Shown here: one piece after another, positions 46,557 through 57,691 of the stretch
How the letters are laid out: every line of letters begins with the position of its first letter
Position numbering within the stretch: position 1 is the first letter of the stretch
Assembly: GCA_015680685.1 (NCBI GenBank)
Contig: MNCI01018314.1
Span: 288,439 to 347,310, forward strand
Length of the DNA stretch: 58,872 nucleotides
DNA from: Gnetum montanum
Taxonomy: Eukaryota; Streptophyta; Gnetopsida; Gnetales; Gnetaceae
Direction: 5' to 3'
The notes under the pieces: model-generated
The model's input: the letters and a program-made list of their open reading frames with translations, nothing else
Told to the model about the DNA's origin: nothing
Database searches by the model: none
Made by a program: the position numbers and the translations under genes

Positions 46557-46575
46557 ATCCCCGGCAATGGCGCCA
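46557..46575 (-). other. tRNA-Asp primer-binding site of element A
   Basis: The plus-strand text ATCCCCGGCAATGGCGCCA differs from the tRNA-Asp 3' end at a single position. One base separates it from the LTR. This is the site where reverse transcription would start. Confidence 0.9.
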
Positions 46576-46576
46576 A

Positions 46577-47353
46577 TGAGGAGTGGTGAGATACCCCTAC
46601 ACTCAACCATACGAATACGAGTGTTTTCACGTGCGATCCGGTCGAACTCCGTAGACGGACTAGTTGTGGCACCTAGATCATTAACCTTAGGTCACAGTTC
46701 ACTGTATTCCCACCTGGACTAGTATTAGCTTTGTCACATATGGTTTAGTCCAGAGTGAGGTGTATGATGTGTTCCTAATTCTAACGCTACTTCTTAAGGT
46801 AGTGGAAAATAATATTAACTACGCTAAGCTAGGAGGGAAAGGGTAAGAGAATCTAATCTAGCCTAAGTGAGATGAGCAGCCATTCGGACTTCGTGCACGA
46901 CTACCATTGGGATTACCAAGCGCAGATCCTAGGTACGCCACTGGGTTACCAAGTAGTCACACTTAAATGCTCGTAATGAAGTCGTACTCATTCCTCGTTA
47001 CTAGGAGATATGGGTGAGAGAGACTAATTAGGAAAGAAATAAATAAAAATTAAATAAATAACAATTAATTAATTAATTAACAAAGTGAATGCTGCAATGA
47101 TGAAGTTATCTTGATCTTTATTGCCGGTCATGTGCGTGTCCAAGTATGTCACACTCGAATAAAGGATGTCGTACAATTACATTCACCACACTACAAATAG
47201 ACACTAGAAAATAATCTATCTCTGGAAGGGGAAAACTGCCAAAGCTTTGCTAAGGAACTAAACTAGATGCCTAAAACTGGGAAAGCCACCTCTTATTTAT
47301 AGACATTGCAGCAAACTATGATATCACGGCCCATGCGATATCGTGTCCCATCA
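46577..47353 (-). repeat. 5' LTR of element A
   Basis: It starts TGAGGAGTGGTGAGATACCC and ends GTGTCCCATCA, 777 bp, adjacent to the GAGGT target duplicate. Confidence 0.92.
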
Positions 47354-47559
47354 GAGGTCATGAAGTAGTATCTCTCCTAGGTAGCATATGTGCAAGAATA
47401 TGAAAATACTAATTAGGGGGAGTTAGAAATTCCAAAAGAACTTGTGCTAAAACCAATAGAGCTAAAGACATTACCATAATCACTACAATACATTTTTCTT
47501 CAAAATGATAAATTAATAGTAATCAATGTGAAGCTAACGAATGAATAATAGAGGAAGAT

Positions 47560-47815
47560 ATTAAAAGTTATGAACAAATGGTCCATGACATTCACATGGT
47601 CCTAAGGTGATATCATTGAAATCAATCCACATATATAACAACACCACATATACATAGATTCTACAGTAAAGCCCAAGCACCAACCATAGTGTAGGTTGAA
47701 CTCAAAAATAAAGTAGATAGTCAAGAGAAAAAATGAAAAGCTCTTAAAAGCTAATTTCATTTATCCTATCATAGATAGTAAGTGGGTTCATTAAAAGTGT
47801 AGTTCAAGTATTTCA
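47560..47815 (+). pseudogene. Ty3/gypsy reverse-transcriptase fragment
   Basis: The plus strand reads, with a few stops, GDIIEINPHI, HHIYIDSTVKPKHQP and KLLKANFIYPIIDSKWV. This is the conserved entry of the Ty3/gypsy RT domain (usually ...AGFIYPISDSKWVSPV). It is the only Ty3/gypsy pol trace in the window and lies outside element A in the opposite orientation. It breaks off into an RTE-type fragment. Confidence 0.7.
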
Positions 47816-47819
47816 TTTT

Positions 47820-48240
47820 AGTTCTACCAATTCTCAATCCTTTTAATTCTAGGATGTTTTTTCACATCTTCATTCGGTAATCAAGGTTTTTTCAAATTCA
47901 TCCATCAAAATAATATCATTAAAAAAGAGCATACATTAAGGGATATTATCTTGAATATATTTAGTTAGATCATCCATAATAATGATAAATAAATAATGGC
48001 TTAGAGAAGATCCTTAGTGTATCCTTGCCTTCAAAGGAAAGTTTGAGTTTCTTCACATATAGTTTGAACTTGACTTGTTATTGTATCACACATGTTTTAA
48101 ATAGAATCATCTTTTCAAGTCTAGATTAGTTGGTGATCAACCTAAGTCATCCATGAACAAGGTGATATAAGCCTTTACTAAGACTCTTAGCAAAATAAAT
48201 AGCAATCTTTCTAGGTTGGAGAGATGAATGAAAAAGATTA
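47820..48240 (-). pseudogene. RTE-type LINE reverse-transcriptase fragment
   Basis: The minus strand gives a DMCDTITSQVQTICEETQ segment, then LSHYLFIIIMDDLTKYIQ and NIP-CMLFFNDIILMDE. This corresponds to the LSPYLF..VMDELT..IQ...PWCMLFADDIVLVDE stretch of plant RTE-like elements, with FADD decayed to FFND. Confidence 0.65.
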
Positions 48241-48288
48241 ATTAGAGGCTCTTATAACCCAACATCCCATAGTTGGAGGGAGGTGCAA

Positions 48289-48314
48289 GGGGAGAAGGGG
48301 AAGGGGATGAGGGG
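48289..48314 (+). other. Potential G-quadruplex
   Basis: Four GGGG runs (48289, 48297, 48303 and 48311) are separated by loops AGAA, AA and ATGA. They sit inside a purine-only-like tract of about 65 bp (48272-48338), in otherwise AT-rich DNA. Confidence 0.75.
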
Positions 48315-48338
48315 AAGGAAGGGATGGGAGGCAAGGAC

Positions 48339-49522
48339 CTCATAAATATTAGATGAGAAGCTTGCTAGGACTTTCACATAATCCTTTAAGAAGCACACTT
48401 CTTGCTAGAGAACTTCTGATGTAGGTTCATCCATGGGCTATGGTTGAAGTAGGGTAGAAAATTCTAATGAGAAGATTAAACCAACTAATGAGGTACCATA
48501 TTAGGGGAAGTAATAAGACTATGAGAATTAAGCATGTAGCTTCTATATGCATGCTCAAAATGAGGTACATGTAAAGAAGGAGCAATCCTCAACACATCAA
48601 AGGTTTGACAATGATTCCTTCATTTAAGAAGCCATGATTTGATCCAATCATACCAAAGACCTATCATCAAAGTTTCACCTATAGTAAATCTCTTGTTTAG
48701 TAGGAGTACATTTAGCTAATGACTACTCTTAGATCATGAAGTTCATGATGAAGTTTCATTCTTGATAGAAGAAAATAGTTATGATTAATGATTTACGTGT
48801 GGAGTTAGAGGATGAGGTTATTACTTGTAGTACTTCCACAAGTACTAATGACAATGAAGAAGAAGAGTATTAACTAATGGATCAAGATGCTAAGTTAAAT
48901 GATAAAGAGTTCTAGGGTTGAGTGTGGTGATTAGATAAACTTTCCATCTTTGTAGATGATCTCTAAATAAAAGCAAGAGTTTGATGACCATATCCATGGA
49001 TTTATGTTTTGGTGCTAATACTTATGTTACCAATATTTATGTCCTATGTTCTATGTTTTATAACACAAAATTTAGACATGTTATAGGTGTTAAAGATGTG
49101 GTGATAGTGTGAAGGATCCAACTACATAGTGGATAATGGTCATAGACTTAGAGAAGCTAGCAACTATGATCATGACCTTACCACAAGTGGATCAAAAGTC
49201 TTCTATAGTCACAATGATGACTGCAAGTCCATTGCTAGAAGACCATGAGTCATGATTAACTTTAACCTATGAAAATAAAAGGTTCACAAGATTTCATAAG
49301 TACAAACTAGATAACGTGAATTGGATATGAGGACAATGTGTTTATGAAAAGGTTGTGATGTCATGAATTTTTGCCTCTTAAGTGTAGCACAAGTTGGGGT
49401 GTGAGTTGGGTATGATCCCTTTTAAGCATGATTGAGGTGTAAGATGGCCATGAGCCTATGAAACTCAAATTTTTCATAATACATTTAAGTACAACTAATT
49501 CTTAATCATAGTGGAGTAGCAT
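48339..49522. other. Intergenic, nothing recognised
   Basis: I see no coherent coding trace or repeat in this stretch. Confidence 0.35.
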
Positions 49523-50270
49523 TGATCATAGGGCATTGTCTTCCCACTTAGACTACTGGTAGCTTTATCACATATGGTTTAGTCCAAAGTGAGGCATATT
49601 ATGGTTGATGTTGCTACATCCTTAAACTAATCTTAACAATAAGAGAGAAATTGATTATTTAATCTAATTAACAATAAGAAGATAAAGTCTAAACTAGCCT
49701 ATGGGCAATGAGTGTCCCTTTCTAGCTTGTCGTACACATCCTAGACTCACGTATCCACTACTGGGATTACCAAGTGTTATGCTACCAGGCGAAGCAAGTA
49801 ATAACACTGTTAGGATTACCAAGAGAATACATGTTTATGCTCGAAATTGGTCACACTCATTTCACCAATTGATTAATATGCATGTAAATGTAAATATTAA
49901 CTAAGTACATTAAAAGTAAATTGCATTAAAAGTAAATATAACGTAAATATATTCTAAGTCAAATTGTTGTAATGCATATGAACTAATATTGATCTTATTG
50001 TCATTCATGGAATGTGTCCAGGTACAATGCCACTCAAATAAGATGTCATACAACTAATTCAAATTCACACTACGGATACTCACTGACTACTTCCTAAAAT
50101 CATGAAATGAAATTGCAATAGTCTAGCTACAAAATGACCAAAAGGATCCTCATATGTGGAAGGTTCTTGCATATTTATTGGTGAGGGAAGATGTGTTGAT
50201 GCATATGTGTTAATGCATTAACACATGCATCAACGCATGCCTATTGATGTAGCCAAATGATGATTCATCA
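49523..50270 (-). mobile_element. LTR fragment of the C subfamily
   Basis: It matches 19085-19860 closely (ATTGTCTTCCCACTTAGACT, CCACTACTGGGATTACCAAG, GAATACATGTTTATGCT) and ends ATGATTCATCA. The first ~110 bp and the TG terminus are missing. Confidence 0.7.
50195..50234. repeat. 40-bp near-perfect palindrome at LTR edge
   Basis: The outer arms start GTTGATGCAT and end ATGCATCAAC, and the centre is TTAATGCATTAA. Only a two-base bulge breaks the symmetry. Confidence 0.85.
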
Positions 50271-50329
50271 ACTACCAAGGTTTGTTAAATCCTATTTGGA
50301 AACTTTGGAAATTGGCAATTAGATGAATA

Positions 50330-51385
50330 ATAGTGCTTTAAAGAATGATTATAATAGAGCTAAGCATTTTCCTCTGAAAATAGGCTACTTAGAGTTTAAA
50401 AATGCTAGCCACATTATTTGAATAGCCTCAAAATACATGAATTATGCTTTGTTGGTCCATTTCTATAAATAATATTATAAGGTTTAAGAAAGCTCATTAA
50501 TTTGATGATATAGACGTTTTATACTATCAAGATACAAAGAGGACTATTAATCATCCTAAGATTTAGGCCAAGCTAGAGCTCCAAAGAAGCCTATCATTGC
50601 TTTTGAGAAAGGAGTTGTGTGACCACTATGGGCTTAGCACTTATAGATGGCTAGTAGGTCGAGAACATGTTTTACCTTAATATTTTGAGAATTATAAAAT
50701 TTATATTATGAAGGAAAAGTATTTTTCACATAAATTTGATTAAGGATATGAAGCCTTTGAAGACCTTGAATATTACTATAGTCATTCAAAATAAATAAAA
50801 GTGAAGGAAACATAGGTAGTAATGATAGAGTAGCTTCAAAACCAGTAGGACACTCCTTCAATTGATAAATCTAACACAACAAGCTCAAAACAATAGGAAA
50901 TATGAAAGGCCATGGAGACATCAACAACTATGATGAGTACTAGTTTTCCATTAGGCTATTTGATGAGAGGCTCATTAAGAAAAGTCAGCATAAATAGGGA
51001 AAATACCATCTCATCATGAACCAAAGACATCCAACAAACCATAACATGCACACTGGTATCATCATTCAATACAAAGATGTAAATGAAGAAACATGACAAG
51101 AAAAATGAGCCATCCCATATAAAAAAATTAAAGATACTATTTCAATTTGATTGTAAGATGTAGAAAAATTAACTAAAGAAAAAGATAGAAAGGCTTAAAG
51201 AATTTGTACAAAATTAGCAAAGCATATTTATTAAGAAATTAGAGGAAAGCTTGAATATAGGTAGATAGTGGAAAAAGGAAATTCAAGCTAGCCTAGCTTT
51301 GAAGGAGGTTCTCATTAAGAATCATGTAGTTGAAGCTAATAAATATTTCGAGGAAATTGTAAGAATGAAGCAAGAATTGCAATAA
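50330..51385 (+). pseudogene. Unrecognised protein-coding remnant
   Basis: Although full of stops, plus-strand frames keep coherent protein-like stretches: ALKNDYNRAKHFPLKIGYLE, LELQRSLSLLLRKELCDHYG, TYRWLVGREHVLP, YFENYKIYIMKEKYF, GYEAFEDLEYYYSH, then a helical Lys/Glu-rich end (IERLKEFVQN, KKEIQASLALKEVLIKNHVV, ANKYFEEIVRMKQELQ). The last part looks like a coiled coil. I do not recognise the family. It does not match gag or ORF2 of the nearby elements by eye, and the composition suggests a transposon accessory ORF. Confidence 0.4.
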
Positions 51386-51695
51386 TTGTAATAAATATTA
51401 AATGGTTTTAGTTTTTTAAAACATATAATGCAAAAACATATAAAGTGATTTTAGATTTTTAAAACATATAATGCAAAATAATTTTGATAAATATTATTCT
51501 TGATGTTGGACAATTTTTGAAGTATGATAGTGGAATAAGAAATGAAACTTTTTGGATCCATGCAACAAGAAATCCAAAGTTTTAATTACCTTAATAGAAG
51601 GTGAACAGTTTGATCTTGTATCATGGCAGTTTATGGTAAGGAGAGTGAAACATGACTAGCCTAGTGTTGTCACTTTCCCATTGGGTTGAAGCATC

Positions 51696-51746
<51 letters not shown>

Positions 51747-53087
51747 NATATATGTTGATGCATATGGATGAGAGAAGATAGAGTCTAGTAACTCCAAGTA
51801 GAGAGCATCCATTCTCTATCATGAATCCAAGTATGAAGAATACATTTTTGATTATAATTTTAAGTATCAATCACAAATTTCTATCATGACTCTAAGTGGA
51901 AAGCACACATTTTAATTTATATTGTGAATTTGAGGAGGAAGCATAGGTTTCTTTCATAACTCTAAGTTGAAAGCATAAGTTTAGTGATGGAGGAATGAAT
52001 GCCTCCAAATTTCTTCCCACTAGTATCACTACAATGGGTAGTGGGATGATTCACATTTTAAGTAAGTCTTTTCTATAGGTTAAAAGGTTAATATCATTTG
52101 CATAAAAAAGAAGAAGCCTATTCTTTCTTAACCTAGGTTTCATGAGCATCTTTAAAATTTGATTAGATGTAAAGTTGAGTTCAACATTCATGCTTCAAGT
52201 TTGGTAATCCTAGTCAATAAATCTTCTTGTTTACAATTGTTGAATGGACTTTGAGTTGTTTAATACCCTCAATATTCACTTTTCTCTTCATTATTGGAAG
52301 TACATGAATAAAGACTTAAGCTTCAAGGACATCACTTTGTTCAAGTAGTGGAAAGTGTATAGAGTATGGCTTGTTGGTGGTTTGAAGGTTGCTTCCTTTC
52401 CAAAATGAAAGTTAGAAGGAATATGAAGATCCTATCAAGTTCTATGCCACCTTGAGAATCATTCATTTTTTGGAGAGCTACATGGCTATGATTATTTGTG
52501 TATTGTGTCATAAGGATATGTAAATAGCCTAGGCTTTGGCCTTTAGCACAAGCACTATCCCTAATTTATAGAGAAGGGATTTAGGACTAGATGCATGTAT
52601 GATAAAGGTGTGACTTATCTCCCTTAAGAATCATTGTCTTTTATGTATTTTCTAGTGCTCTTTATGAATGTTATGTATGTGTTACATTGGTCTTGTTATT
52701 TATATGATTATGAATGTGTTCTTGGGGTGCTAATAACCTTTGGTTTAATGAGTGACATGTTTTATGTACTCTTATTATGCTTGCACGTTCTTAAGTATGT
52801 TGACATGTAGCCCATTTTAAATTTGCAATAGAACACTTGTGATTTTGAGACTCAAGTGTGATGTAGAGTAGTGCTATTACATTTTTTTTGTAAAAAATTT
52901 CCCTAATTTCATGTACTTATTTAAAATAAATTTCCTTAATTTCATGTCCTTACTTAAGTTTGTTCAAGTTTAATAGGGATTTTTTTAGCCGAGAGGCCAA
53001 CTACCAATGGCATTTTGTCATGCCCTATCTTGTCAATGTAGAGTTCTACCATGCACTCTTCATCACATTCTATTTAGTACATATAGA
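51386..53087. other. Intergenic with one microsatellite
   Basis: Apart from the (GA)n tract at 51699-51746 nothing is recognised. Confidence 0.35.
51699..51746. repeat. (GA)n microsatellite ending in N
   Basis: About 24 GA units, followed by N at 51747 and then a short TA run. True length is uncertain because the N marks unresolved sequence. Confidence 0.95.
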
Positions 53088-53272
53088 ACCAACTCAACTT
53101 CTTAAGGTCTTAATCTCACACATATAATAGGTTAATACTGCCAACTCAACACATGGGATCCACTCAAATTCTTAAGACCTTAATGTCATGCATATAATAT
53201 GTTAACGTTGCCAACTCAGCATGTAGATGCCACTCAACTTCTTAAGGCCTTAATGTCATGCATATAATTTTG
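53087..53272. repeat. Tandem repeat of about 66-70 bp, three units
   Basis: Units share CCAACTCA, CCACTCAACTTCTTAAGGCC, TTAATGTCATGCATATAAT and TAGGTTAA/TATGTTAA. Confidence 0.75.
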
Positions 53273-54659
53273 TAGAAACTAAATTTGATTTTCTAAAAAT
53301 AATTAAGATGTATAATAAACTCAAAATTTTTAAGATCGACTATAGTAAAATAATAATGTTTTTGAAGTTGATAATTAAACAAATTCAATTTCTTAAGAGC
53401 ACATGAGATTAGACAAGTGAGATAAACCCCACTTGAATCAAAGAAAGGTTCATTGTTACATTTAATGCAACAACCAAAGAATTAATAATAATAGTTTTTC
53501 TACAATAGTATTTGTTAAATTTTTTTAAAAATAACTTAAATTTTCCAAAACCAAATTAATGCTAACAAGTGAGATGGACACCTATACAGGAATGGAAAGA
53601 GAGGATATAACCTCTAAAATAATAAAAAAAGTCAAATCCACTTATTTAAATCTAATCAACCTTCCAAAAATACACTTCTTTAATTTTCTAAAGGAATTTC
53701 TTTAATAAAATAGAAGTAACTAAAAATTCAATTTTCTTTACAATATTTTACGAAGTAAAAAATAAAATATGTTAAAAAAAGATAACATGCTAAATTTGCA
53801 AAAAATTTTAATTATATTTAAAATAATTTACAAGGTATAAAATAAACCTTTTAAAATGCATATTATAGTCAACTTTCTAAATTATATAAAATAATTTTAA
53901 TTAATAAATAAAATTTTTCTAAGATCTATATGATTGATGTAGAGTTAATCTATTAATATGTATTTAATATAATATTTTAAACATTATGTTATATATTCAC
54001 AATGATATTTATTCTAAAAATTATCCTAGAGAAGAATATGTGAAGTATATAATAGTCTATTTCTAGTTGTAGAACATAGATTTTAATGATTGTTAATAAT
54101 AAGTATGTTACCTTGGCTTCGAAGATGCTTGGCTTGAAGTATAGTAAGTGCTTTAAGACTATAATGGCTCAATTCATAGTATCTCAAAGTGATGATGAAG
54201 GTATTTCTCCTTAACAATAATAATTTAAAGAATAGTAGGCACACAAATATTATTTCTCATTGATTGCCTTCACAATGCTTTCATAAACCTTTGTGATTCT
54301 TACCAAAATTCATTACTCATCTTGTTGGTCCCTACAAGAGTTTTAACATACAACATTAGTATAACAACCATAAATTCTACATTCAAACTTAGGGTAGGAC
54401 AATATAGAGAGCTCTTTGCATCATAAAAAATGTTATTGTAGAACCATATAAAGCATTTGACATATATAATAATAGATGAGATTAATTTTTTGGGGGTTGG
54501 CTGCTACTAAATATTTATACATAATTAAAGAAAAGTAAATTGACATATTTGGAGGTAGATCAATAATGCTATTAGGAGATGTTGGTTAGTTTCTTGAAGT
54601 GTTAGATGACCAGAACATTGTATCACTATAGGCATCATTTCATACCTTCTTCACTCTAG
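53273..54659. other. AT-rich intergenic, nothing recognised
   Basis: No open frame or repeat could be assigned. Confidence 0.35.
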
Positions 54660-55110
54660 ATGTAGTCTACCAATAAGGTAATGACCCAAAATAGCAAATG
54701 TTTTGAAAGGTTCTTATGGATATCAAATAGGTTAAATCACTTTATGTAGATTATGAATTTCTTAATGTTTAAATGAATCTTCCTTTCACATCAAATAGCT
54801 TAGATGGTTTTGAGAATTATATGCATTTTTATGACATGAAGGATAAAGTACACATGCATAATATAAGGATATTATTGAAGATGCAATGTACTAATAAAAA
54901 AGGAGATGATCCAAAACAAAAAATATTTCAAGAGCTTCTAATGAATATCAAAAGATTCAAACTCTATTATGAATTTCTCAATTTTAGAGTGAATCTTCAT
55001 TTCACATCAAATGGTCTAGATGGTTTTGATGATTATATGTATTTTTATGTATAATATAATGATGTTATTGAAGATGAAGAGATGTATTATTATGTACTTA
55101 GCTAATAGAG
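54660..55110. repeat. Tandem duplication of about 220 bp
   Basis: Two diverged copies share TTATGAATTTCT, TTTCACATCAAATAG/G, TAGATGGTTTTGA and ATATGCATTTTTATG/ATATGTATTTTTATG. Equivalent points are about 217-221 bp apart. Confidence 0.75.
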
Positions 55111-55308
55111 AAACCAATAGACTTATGACTATTGAAGATGATAGAAAAGATTTTGAGTAGTTGTTGCTATTATGTAAAAATACAAGAGCTATACTTACAA
55201 TTAATTTATAGATAGATGTAGCTTTACTTAGTGAAGCTCTTGACATGCTAGTTAAAATAGTGTACCATTTGGGGGTAAAATCCACTAGACTAACCATCCT
55301 ATGTTAGT

Positions 55309-56340
55309 GTGAATTTTGATTTCTACATTGGTCATGCATTTGATGAATATAATCCTAGACATATGTATAGTAGTCTAATTATTAGAGGAGGATCTAGATA
55401 GGAGCCCTTATTATTAGCATGGGCAGTAATAATCCATAAATTATAGGAATGAAATTAGATAAAACATTTGTTCATGTGGGATGGAAATAAATAATAGGTC
55501 TAACTTTTGTAGCACTATGTAAAGTGAGGATCATTAATTCTTTGAACATTCATTTATCTTTTTTACAATGATATAGAAAACTTTTAGCAGCAAAAAAACT
55601 TTGATCTAGATTTGGAAAGGAGACATGTTTTATTAAGTTAGAAGAGAAATAGATGATCTATAACTTTTGATTTCTTCATAAGCATGGATTGTTCTATTGT
55701 AAAACATAACAATATGTTATTCTTTTGAATAAAGAATATTCTTTCTCTTCTTGATTCATTAATTGCATCATTAATTCCTTTTTTTGTTGTATTGTTCAAT
55801 TTTTTTTCATATGCAAGTTCAAGTCTATGACCTACAATCCTATTTTATTGTGAATTTTAATCCCTATATTAGTTGTCTAATTAATGAGTATAAGCCTTTA
55901 TATGTGCTTATTTGATAATAATGGTTCATTAATTGGAATGAATAACATTAGATAAGACATCTGTTAATGTAGGATCGAAAGAAATAACAAGTCTAATTTG
56001 TGTGAAATTATCCAAGCTAAGGACCATTGATTTGCTAAAGATTCATCTATCTTTTTCTTTATAGTAATATAGGAAAATTTTAGTAATGAGAAATCTTCAA
56101 TCTAGGATTTCAAGAAAGAGACATTTTGTTGAGTTAGAAGAAACATGGATTATCTATGTCTTTTGTTTTATTCATGGGCATGGATTCTTCTATTCTGAAA
56201 TATAATAGCATATTGTTCTTTTGAATAAAAAAGCTTCATTCTTATTTTGATTAATTAAATGCGTTATTAAATCCTACATTTACCTTTGTTGTATTATTCA
56301 ATTTTTTCATATGCAACTTCAAATCCCTAATCTACTTCAT
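55309..56340. repeat. Tandem duplication of about 541 bp
   Basis: 55309-55849 is repeated at 55850-56340 with moderate divergence. Shared blocks include GTGAATTTT, GAATAAAGAATATTCTT / GAATAAAAAAGCTTCATTCT, TTGTTGTATTGTTCAATTTT and CATATGCAAGTTCAA. No coding capacity is evident. Confidence 0.8.
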
Positions 56341-56394
56341 TTACAAAGTGTATGTAATATGTTTATGATATTGAAATGAGCTTACCAATTGAAT

Positions 56395-56605
56395 TACTAG
56401 TTGTATGCACAATTGAGAATTAAACTTGCAATTTCATACTAGATATACTTTACCAACTACTACATGGCCATCTCAATTAAAACATAGGTATAACCCATGA
56501 TATATAATCCAATTAGAACTTTATATAACTCAGCATTGCCCACCAAAATTAAACCCATGACTTAGAGCTTCCAAATTAATAGTCTAACCACTAGGCTAAT
56601 GCCAC
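56395..56605 (-). mobile_element. Two adjacent tRNA-derived SINE-like units
   Basis: On the minus strand 56605-56515 holds the best A-box, TAGCCTAGTGGTTA (56585-56599), and a B-box, GGGTTTAATTT (about 56547-56557). It is followed by TGAGTTATATAAAGTTCTAA, as in the intron 3 copy. 56480-56395 holds a second, weaker pair (TGGCCATGTAGTAGTTGG and AAGTTTAATTC). Confidence 0.6.
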
Positions 56606-56672
56606 ATTTTTAGAAATGCTAATTTTAGTTCATAAGTTTTTATGACAAAATGTCATTCATCACCACTACCCT

Positions 56673-56696
56673 AGATATATATATATATATATATAT
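56673..56696. repeat. (TA)n microsatellite
   Basis: About 12 TA units. Confidence 0.95.
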
Positions 56697-56714
56697 ACTT
56701 TTGCTAAGAGGATC

Positions 56715-56830
56715 TACATTCAAACATGATTGTTGGGTGAGGAACAAGGTTATTACATTTAAATATAATTGTTGGATGAGGAATAAGAATATTATATTCA
56801 AACATGATCATCAGGCAAGGAACAAGACTA
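56715..56830. repeat. 39-bp minisatellite, about three units
   Basis: Each unit reads like TTCAAACATGATTGTTGGGT followed by GAGGAACAAG. Because 39 is divisible by 3, the units stay in one frame and give a repeated 13-residue peptide on the plus strand, but no gene surrounds it. Confidence 0.85.
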
Positions 56831-57691
56831 ATGTTCAAATCATATAGAACTTATGGATGAGGAACAAGGAATCTTACTTTCAAGGTAACTTATGAAGATT
56901 GAGAAAATAGAATTGAGGTTGAATAAGTTCCACTAAATTAGATCCAATTTTTTTATGCAACATATGTACGTGGTTCCCCAACTTGGGTACATTCATACTC
57001 AGAGGGTAGAATCCTTACATACCTTCAAACTTTGTTTCTTAAAAAATGTGATTTCAAGGACACCTTAACCTTTACAAAGTATTGAGCTCTTCTAGGGGTG
57101 TTTTCTGTTAGAAATAGAAATCAACCCCTCAAGGTCCCAATAAGCTCAAGTATGCCTTTCTTCAAGAAGCACATCCAACATCTCAGGGCTTATAGAGAGA
57201 GACTAGAAAGATCAAGGAAGATAATGAACTAAGCTTTAGATTCCTTTCTTTTGACTTTACAAAAATTAATAAACAACTCAAAAAATGATAGAGAATCAAG
57301 GTACAAAAATATCTTAAAATATGTATACAATTATGGCTTGATCACATGAACAATGCTTGCTTTTCCCAAAAAAGTATCATATTCTTTTCCAGCCTCATCA
57401 ACATCATATGCAATTGGAGTTTCTACAATGGCTAGAAATGGATAGTTGAGATATCTTACTAGGTTTTCCCATCTTGTAGGTGATACATCTCATTTGACCT
57501 AAGACATCTTAACTCCATTTAAGATATATGCTAGTTTCTTAGGTCATCTTTCCTAAGATCAAAGCTTCTTAGTAGAGACGTCTTGCTATAGAATGAGATG
57601 CCTTGATAGACTCTAGGATATCTTCTTTGGAGTTCTATACATCTTTCATCCTTGTGTTCTCTTCCAAATTATTGCATTCTTTATTGAACTT
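56831..57691. other. Intergenic, nothing recognised
   Basis: No coherent coding or repeat signal could be assigned. Confidence 0.35.

Larger units (their letters stand above)
40995..47353 (-). mobile_element. Complete LTR retrotransposon A, deletion derivative of the B type
   Basis: It is 6359 bp long and flanked by GAGGT (40990-40994 and 47354-47358). LTRs are 40995-41877 and 46577-47353. It keeps the primer site, an almost continuous gag frame and the spacer hairpins. ORF2 has lost two blocks compared with B (about 835 and 1180 bp). No pol is present. The LTRs differ at about 20 of the first 300 positions, nearly all transitions. The single N at 44012 replaces about 224 bp present in B, so the real length is probably larger. 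Confidence 0.92.

Noticed and set aside
46557-46575. Possible tRNA-Asp gene fragment
   Set aside because: Only the 19 terminal bases are present, directly at the LTR border, so it is a primer-binding site.
51621-51812. 63-codon minus-strand frame with a Ser-Leu repeat
   Set aside because: Translation of the (GA)n microsatellite, with an N inside.
55016-55297. 93-codon minus-strand frame
   Set aside because: AT-rich, partly within a tandem duplication, hydrophobic by composition, with no family resemblance.
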